Shown: piece by piece, positions 23,735 through 27,078 of the stretch | Layout of the letters: each line of letters opens with the position of its first letter | Numbering within the stretch: the stretch's first letter is position 1 | From: an uncultured Ruminococcus sp. | Lineage (GTDB): Bacteria > Bacillota > Clostridia > Oscillospirales > Ruminococcaceae | DNA length: 27,078 nucleotides | Direction: 5' to 3' | NCBI GenBank assembly: GCA_905199285.1 | Contig: CAJKFZ010000007.1 | Location: 1 to 27,078 of the forward strand | Program-made: the position numbers and the translations under genes | Notes under the pieces: model-generated | The model's input: the letters and a program-made list of their open reading frames with translations, nothing else | What the model was told of the DNA's origin: nothing | Databases searched by the model: none

Positions 23735-23781
23735 ACCCCTGCCAAAGGGGAGTACATCCCCTTTGGAATCCCAATATTAAT
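23714..23781 (+). repeat. Structured intergenic repeat, copy D (overlaps the murG 3' end)
   Basis: H1 AAGGGGAC-gct-GTCCCCTT (23714-23732, perfect 8-bp stem) lies within the murG reading frame, and the TGA at 23732-23734 is at its edge. H2 CCAAAGGGGA-gtaca-TCCCCTTTGG (23742-23766) matches copy B. GAATCCCAATATTAAT ends the unit and runs into the hairpin at 23778-23818. Confidence 0.85.
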
Positions 23782-23818
23782 TTATCTGTATCCCCACAAA
23801 GGGGATACAGATAAATTA
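23778..23818. other. Perfect 18-bp hairpin after repeat copy D
   Basis: Arms TAATTTATCTGTATCCCC (23778-23795) and GGGGATACAGATAAATTA (23801-23818) pair without mismatch around ACAAA. No T tract follows. It starts within the TATTAAT end of copy D, the same relation as the hairpin beside copy C. The remaining 23819-23972 has no gene and no convincing promoter. Confidence 0.8.
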
Positions 23819-23972
23819 GGGCGGAATGCCCATAGAGATATACTTCTTGGCAAGGAAATTAACGAAAACAGAATCTCTTGAACAAGGGCTTTCCAAAAAG
23901 CAAAACACTGCGCTCAGTAACCAATATCTGCTGATCAGCATAATATACAGAAAAATGCTGTGAGGTGGTATA

Positions 23973-25232
23973 ATGCAGAAATTTATTATAAACGGCGGAA
24001 AAAGGCTGAGGGGAGAACTTTCTCTGCAAGGAAGCAAAAATAGCGCATTGCCTATTATGGCTGCGTCGCTTCTGTGCAAGGGGGAGTGCATTCTTCGCAA
24101 CTGCCCTAAACTTACGGATGTTTATTCAGCGGCGAGAATTCTTAACTGCGTTGGATGTAGATGCAATTTTTCAGAAAATACAGCGGTGATAGATTCTTCG
24201 GTAATAACCGAAACGGCGGTTTCGGAAGAACTTATGCGTGAGATGCGGTCGTCCATTATTTTTATGGGAGCTATGCTCGGAAGCGCAGGCGAATGTACCG
24301 TTAGTATTCCGGGAGGATGCGAGCTTGGTCCTCGTCCTATTGATATGCACCTTGCCGCAATGCGGAAAATGGGTGTTGATATTAAAGAAGGAAATGGCAG
24401 GATAGTATGCAAGGCAGCCTCGGGGAAAGCTCATGGAGCAAAAATTTCCCTTTCATTTCCGTCTGTCGGCGCAACGGAAAATATTATTCTCTGCGCTGTT
24501 ACAGCCGATGGCGAAACTATCATAAATAATGCCGCAAGAGAACCGGAGATTTCAGATTTATGCGGTTTTCTCCGTTCTTGCGGAGCTGAAATTTCTGGTG
24601 ATGGTGAAAGCAGGATCATCATAAATGGTAAAGAAAAACTTCATGGATGTGAATACTCCATTATGCCCGACAGGATCGTTGCAGCAACTTATCTTTCAAT
24701 GATCGCTGCATCGGGAGGAGAAATTATACTTAGAAATGCCTGCGTTCCCGAAACAGAGCCGTTTATCTCGGTTCTTGAGCAGACGGGATGCAGTATTTAT
24801 GCGGGCGAAAATAAAATCTTTCTGCGAAGCGGAGCAAGACTGAAAGCTATAAGGGACAGAATACGAACTATGCCTCATCCGGGTTTCCCGACTGATGCGC
24901 AGTCTGTTCTTATGGCGGCTCTTTTAACGGCGGACGGCACAAGCGTTTTCGAGGAAAATATCTTCGATTGCCGCTATCGTCATGTTGACGCTTTTATCAA
25001 AATGGGAGCTGATATTCAGGTTCTCGGCAAGGTTGCGGTCATAAAGGGAGTGCCGTCGCTTTATGGAGCTTCAGTGGAAGCGACCGACCTTCGTGGCGGA
25101 GCAGCAATGGCTATTGCGGCTCTTGCGGCAGACGGAGAAACTGAAATTTCTAAAATCTCTCACATAGACAGAGGATACGAAAAATTTGAGGACGCTGTCA
25201 GAGCGCTCGGCGGAGATATTCGCAGAGTTTGA
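23973..25232 (+). CDS. murA: UDP-N-acetylglucosamine 1-carboxyvinyltransferase MurA
   Basis: The 419-residue enzyme transfers enolpyruvate from PEP to UDP-GlcNAc, the first committed step of peptidoglycan synthesis and the fosfomycin target. GGKRLRGELSLQGSKNSALP (8-27), the catalytic-loop cysteine in SIPGGCELGPRPIDMHL (Cys116) and the C-terminal DLRGGAAMAIAALAADGET are clear. Having Cys rather than Asp predicts fosfomycin sensitivity at the target. GAGGTGG lies just before the ATG. It is placed between murG and ftsQ, as in several Clostridia. The 19-bp gap to ftsQ indicates one transcript. Confidence 0.96.
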   Translation: MQKFIINGGKRLRGELSLQGSKNSALPIMAASLLCKGECILRNCPKLTDVYSAARILNCVGCRCNFSENTAVIDSSVITETAVSEELMREMRSSIIFMGAMLGSAGECTVSIPGGCELGPRPIDMHLAAMRKMGVDIKEGNGRIVCKAASGKAHGAKISLSFPSVGATENIILCAVTADGETIINNAAREPEISDLCGFLRSCGAEISGDGESRIIINGKEKLHGCEYSIMPDRIVAATYLSMIAASGGEIILRNACVPETEPFISVLEQTGCSIYAGENKIFLRSGARLKAIRDRIRTMPHPGFPTDAQSVLMAALLTADGTSVFEENIFDCRYRHVDAFIKMGADIQVLGKVAVIKGVPSLYGASVEATDLRGGAAMAIAALAADGETEISKISHIDRGYEKFEDAVRALGGDIRRV

Positions 25233-25251
25233 CGGCTGATATGGAGAAAAT

Positions 25252-26355
25252 ATGAAAGATGTTGAGAAAACTAATGTCGAAAGAAATAACAGCCGTAAAC
25301 GTATAAGAAGACGGCGCAGATGGAACAATTTGTATGGACTTGCGGTAATTCTGCTCGTTCTTACTGTCGGAATAACGATTTGTTATACGTTCCTTTTCAA
25401 TATAAGCGAGATTCGGGTTTCAGGAGAATCAGATATTTATTCGGCGGAGGAAATAGTTTCTGCTTCCGGAATAAATCAGGGAGATAACCTTCTGAGACTC
25501 GATTCCGAAGAATGCGAAAAGATGATTCTGGACAAGCTTTTGTATGTTGAAACGGCTGAGATATCAAAAAAATTCCCGTCATCTATCGAGATCAAGGTAA
25601 CACGATGTGTTCCGGCGTTTAATATCTATTATGACGGCGGTTCGCTTCTTGTGAGCAAAAAAGGTAAAATTCTTGAGGATAACGGGAATGGAAATATAAC
25701 TAATGGTTTGCCTGTTATTCAAGGTTTGGAACCGTCTGATCTGACCGCAGGAAAAAATATACAATCCGGAAATGAACATAAAAACGAAGCTTTTCAGGCG
25801 TTTGTAAAAAATCTTGATTCGGTAGGTGAAAATGAGATAACAGCTATTGATTTGACCGATGAATTCAGCATAATCGTTAATTACAAGAACGGCATGGTTT
25901 TCAAAATGGGCGGCTGGAACGATATTGAATATAAACTGGATCTTGCGGCAAGCGTTATGGAAGATGAATCTGTTAAAGGCAAAAAAGGTTATCTTACTAT
26001 GATCGGAACAAATCAGTGCAGTTTCAGAACTTCCGATTCGCCTGCCAGTGTTCCGGGGAATATTGAATCTTCAAAACCGGATAAACTCGATGAAAACAGT
26101 GGCGGCGAATCCAATCCGGAACAGGAAGCTATGTTCAGTGAATATAATAACCAGAATAATCCCGATTCTGTTGAACCGACCTCCGAGTCTGACGATCAAG
26201 GTTGGGATAATTCCTATTCTGATGATTACAGCGGCTGGGATAACGACTATGATACCAATGATTATGGCTACGATAACAGTTATGATTACGGATATGATGA
26301 TAATTATGACTGGAATGATTATGGCGGCGATTATTCGGACGACTATAGCTATTAA
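25252..26355 (+). CDS. ftsQ: Cell division protein FtsQ/DivIB with a long Asp/Tyr-rich tail
   Basis: The 367-residue bitopic protein has a very basic cytoplasmic head (RKRIRRRRRW, 16-25), a membrane helix (about 28-50) and a POTRA domain (about 51-118, starting ISEIRVSGESDIYSAEEIVS). A beta domain extends to about residue 258. Residues about 261-367 form a low-complexity exported tail, first Ser/Asn/Glu/Pro-rich, then Asp/Tyr/Gly/Asn/Trp repeats such as DYGYDNSYDYGYDDNYDWND. Typical DivIB proteins are about 260-290 residues, so this tail is extra. The protein bridges FtsL/DivIC and the septal synthase. GGAG lies five bases before the ATG. Confidence 0.9.
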   Translation: MKDVEKTNVERNNSRKRIRRRRRWNNLYGLAVILLVLTVGITICYTFLFNISEIRVSGESDIYSAEEIVSASGINQGDNLLRLDSEECEKMILDKLLYVETAEISKKFPSSIEIKVTRCVPAFNIYYDGGSLLVSKKGKILEDNGNGNITNGLPVIQGLEPSDLTAGKNIQSGNEHKNEAFQAFVKNLDSVGENEITAIDLTDEFSIIVNYKNGMVFKMGGWNDIEYKLDLAASVMEDESVKGKKGYLTMIGTNQCSFRTSDSPASVPGNIESSKPDKLDENSGGESNPEQEAMFSEYNNQNNPDSVEPTSESDDQGWDNSYSDDYSGWDNDYDTNDYGYDNSYDYGYDDNYDWNDYGGDYSDDYSY

Positions 26356-26442
26356 ACCCATAATACGATTTGTATAAAATATCATGAATTGTAATAGCGG
26401 TATTGTTCAATGTGCCGAAATTTGAAAAAATAGAATTATAAC

Positions 26443-26471
26443 TTGCAAAAAAGAAGATATTATGATAAAAT
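26443..26471 (+). promoter_or_regulatory. Sigma-A promoter of ftsZ
   Basis: A -35 TTGCAA (26443-26448), 17-bp spacer and -10 TAAAAT (26466-26471) with an extended TG at 26463-26464 lie 70 bp before the ftsZ ATG. It lets ftsZ be expressed apart from the upstream cluster. No terminator is visible after ftsQ. Confidence 0.65.
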
Positions 26472-26541
26472 ATAAAGTGTAATTATAGTGTGTAATTAGC
26501 TTTAGTTAAAATACAGGATAGTTCAATAGGAGGACTTAATA

Positions 26542-27048
26542 ATGTCAGATTTCAATTACGAAGAAGCACTCGAGCCGGATGTTAATATTAAGGTCATCGG
26601 CGTAGGCGGAGGCGGCGGAAATGCCGTAAACTGCATGGTTGATTCGGGTGTTAGTAATATAGAATATATTGCAGTCAATACAGACGCTAAGGCTCTTAAT
26701 AAATCAAAGGCAACAACAAGAATTCCGATCGGCGCTAAGCTTACAAAGGGCAGAGGCGCAGGCAACAAGCCGGAGATCGGTCAGAGAAGTGCAGAGGAAA
26801 ACCGTGACGAGATCGAAACACACCTCAAAGGTGCTGATATGATCTTTATTACTGCCGGTATGGGTGGCGGTACAGGTACGGGAGCTGCTCCTGTTGTCGC
26901 TAAGATCGCTAAGGAAATGGATATCCTTACTGTTGCCGTTGTAACAAAGCCGTTCCTTTTTGAAAGAGAACAGAAAATGGCTCAGGCTGAAAAAGGTATT
27001 GCTGAGCTTAAAAAGTATGTTGACTCGCTTATAGTTATCCCTAACTAA
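26542..27048 (+). CDS. ftsZ: Cell division GTPase FtsZ, N-terminal part, cut by an in-frame TAA
   Basis: The N-terminus of FtsZ is normal: NIKVIGVGGGGGNAVNCMVD (15-34), the GTP signature GGGTGTGAAPVVA (108-120) and TKPFLFE (135-141). AGGAGG lies eight bases before the ATG. The frame stops with TAA (27046-27048) after VDSLIVIPN, in the middle of the GTPase domain; FtsZ is normally about 350-400 residues. Past the TAA the same frame reads RLLVGLDKPV to the window end, which fits the usual IPN-(D/E)-(K/R)-L continuation. TAA would replace a Glu codon (GAA) by one base change. Whether this is a real nonsense mutation, a sequence error or a second inactive copy cannot be told here. Confidence 0.92.
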   Translation: MSDFNYEEALEPDVNIKVIGVGGGGGNAVNCMVDSGVSNIEYIAVNTDAKALNKSKATTRIPIGAKLTKGRGAGNKPEIGQRSAEENRDEIETHLKGADMIFITAGMGGGTGTGAAPVVAKIAKEMDILTVAVVTKPFLFEREQKMAQAEKGIAELKKYVDSLIVIPN

Positions 27049-27078
27049 AGACTTCTTGTCGGACTTGACAAGCCCGTT
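27046..27078 (+). other. Continuation of the ftsZ frame past the TAA
   Basis: After TAA, ten sense codons encode RLLVGLDKPV up to the window end. The frame is unbroken, so the lesion is a substitution and not an indel. The remainder of ftsZ lies outside the window. Confidence 0.7.

Noticed and set aside
23929..23940. Perfect 12-bp palindrome TGCTGATCAGCA before murA
   Set aside because: Isolated, no second copy near a promoter; could be chance, so not called an operator.
26048..26410. Open frames on both strands under the ftsQ tail
   Set aside because: They are by-products of the repetitive GAT/TAT/AAT-rich codons of the Asp/Tyr tail; no ribosome-binding sites.
27046..27048. Recoding of TAA as a sense codon in this organism
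   Set aside because: TAA ends many intact genes in the window (permease, thiI, mraY, ftsW, ftsQ) at normal lengths, so it works as a stop.

Overview
The window looks like a chromosomal segment of a low-to-mid GC, spore-lineage Firmicute, most likely an Oscillospiraceae/Ruminococcus-type gut bacterium. Reasons: a division and cell-wall (dcw) cluster in Clostridia style with a PASTA-type penicillin-binding protein and murG-murA-ftsQ-ftsZ order, a MurE with the DNPR signature of meso-diaminopimelate ligases, two class B sortases, a SpoIID-family protein, a zinc-ribbon/TPR/TIR protein of a type common in gut Firmicutes, and Gram-positive ribosome-binding sites and sigma-A promoters throughout. 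The genus is inference from protein style only.

Layout. 1-1443 (-): TIR-domain protein, running off the left edge, with its own promoter. 1847-3818 (-): a three-gene operon (two GNAT acetyltransferases, then a Ca2+/Na+ antiporter) with a promoter and a Rho-independent terminator. 4125-6097 (+): a permease and a cytidylate-kinase-like protein, with promoter and terminator. 6307-8641 (+): cysteine desulfurase and ThiI, a sulfur relay for tRNA 4-thiouridine. 8712-11711 (+): CinA C-terminal amidohydrolase overlapping a class B sortase, then a second class B sortase. 12092-13510 (+): a secreted SpoIID/LytB-like protein with its domain halves in swapped order, followed by a strong terminator. 13908-27078 (+): the dcw cluster mraZ, rsmH, ftsL, class B PBP, murE, mraY, ftsW, murG, murA, ftsQ, ftsZ. 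It makes lipid II (MurA, MurE, MraY, MurG) and carries the septal synthase (FtsW with the PBP), its FtsL/FtsQ scaffold and the Z ring. murB, murC, murD and murF are absent from this stretch.

Points that stand out. (1) ftsZ is interrupted by an in-frame TAA at 27046-27048, and the frame beyond it still reads as FtsZ. (2) Five copies of a structured intergenic repeat lie within 27 kb, with compensatory base changes between copies; one copy encodes the last residues and stop of MurG. (3) The SpoIID-like protein is circularly permuted. (4) The mraZ leader carries pairs of GGTGA boxes at an exact 10-bp period placed on two candidate promoters, which looks like MraZ autoregulation. No tRNA, rRNA, CRISPR array, transposase or phage gene was found.
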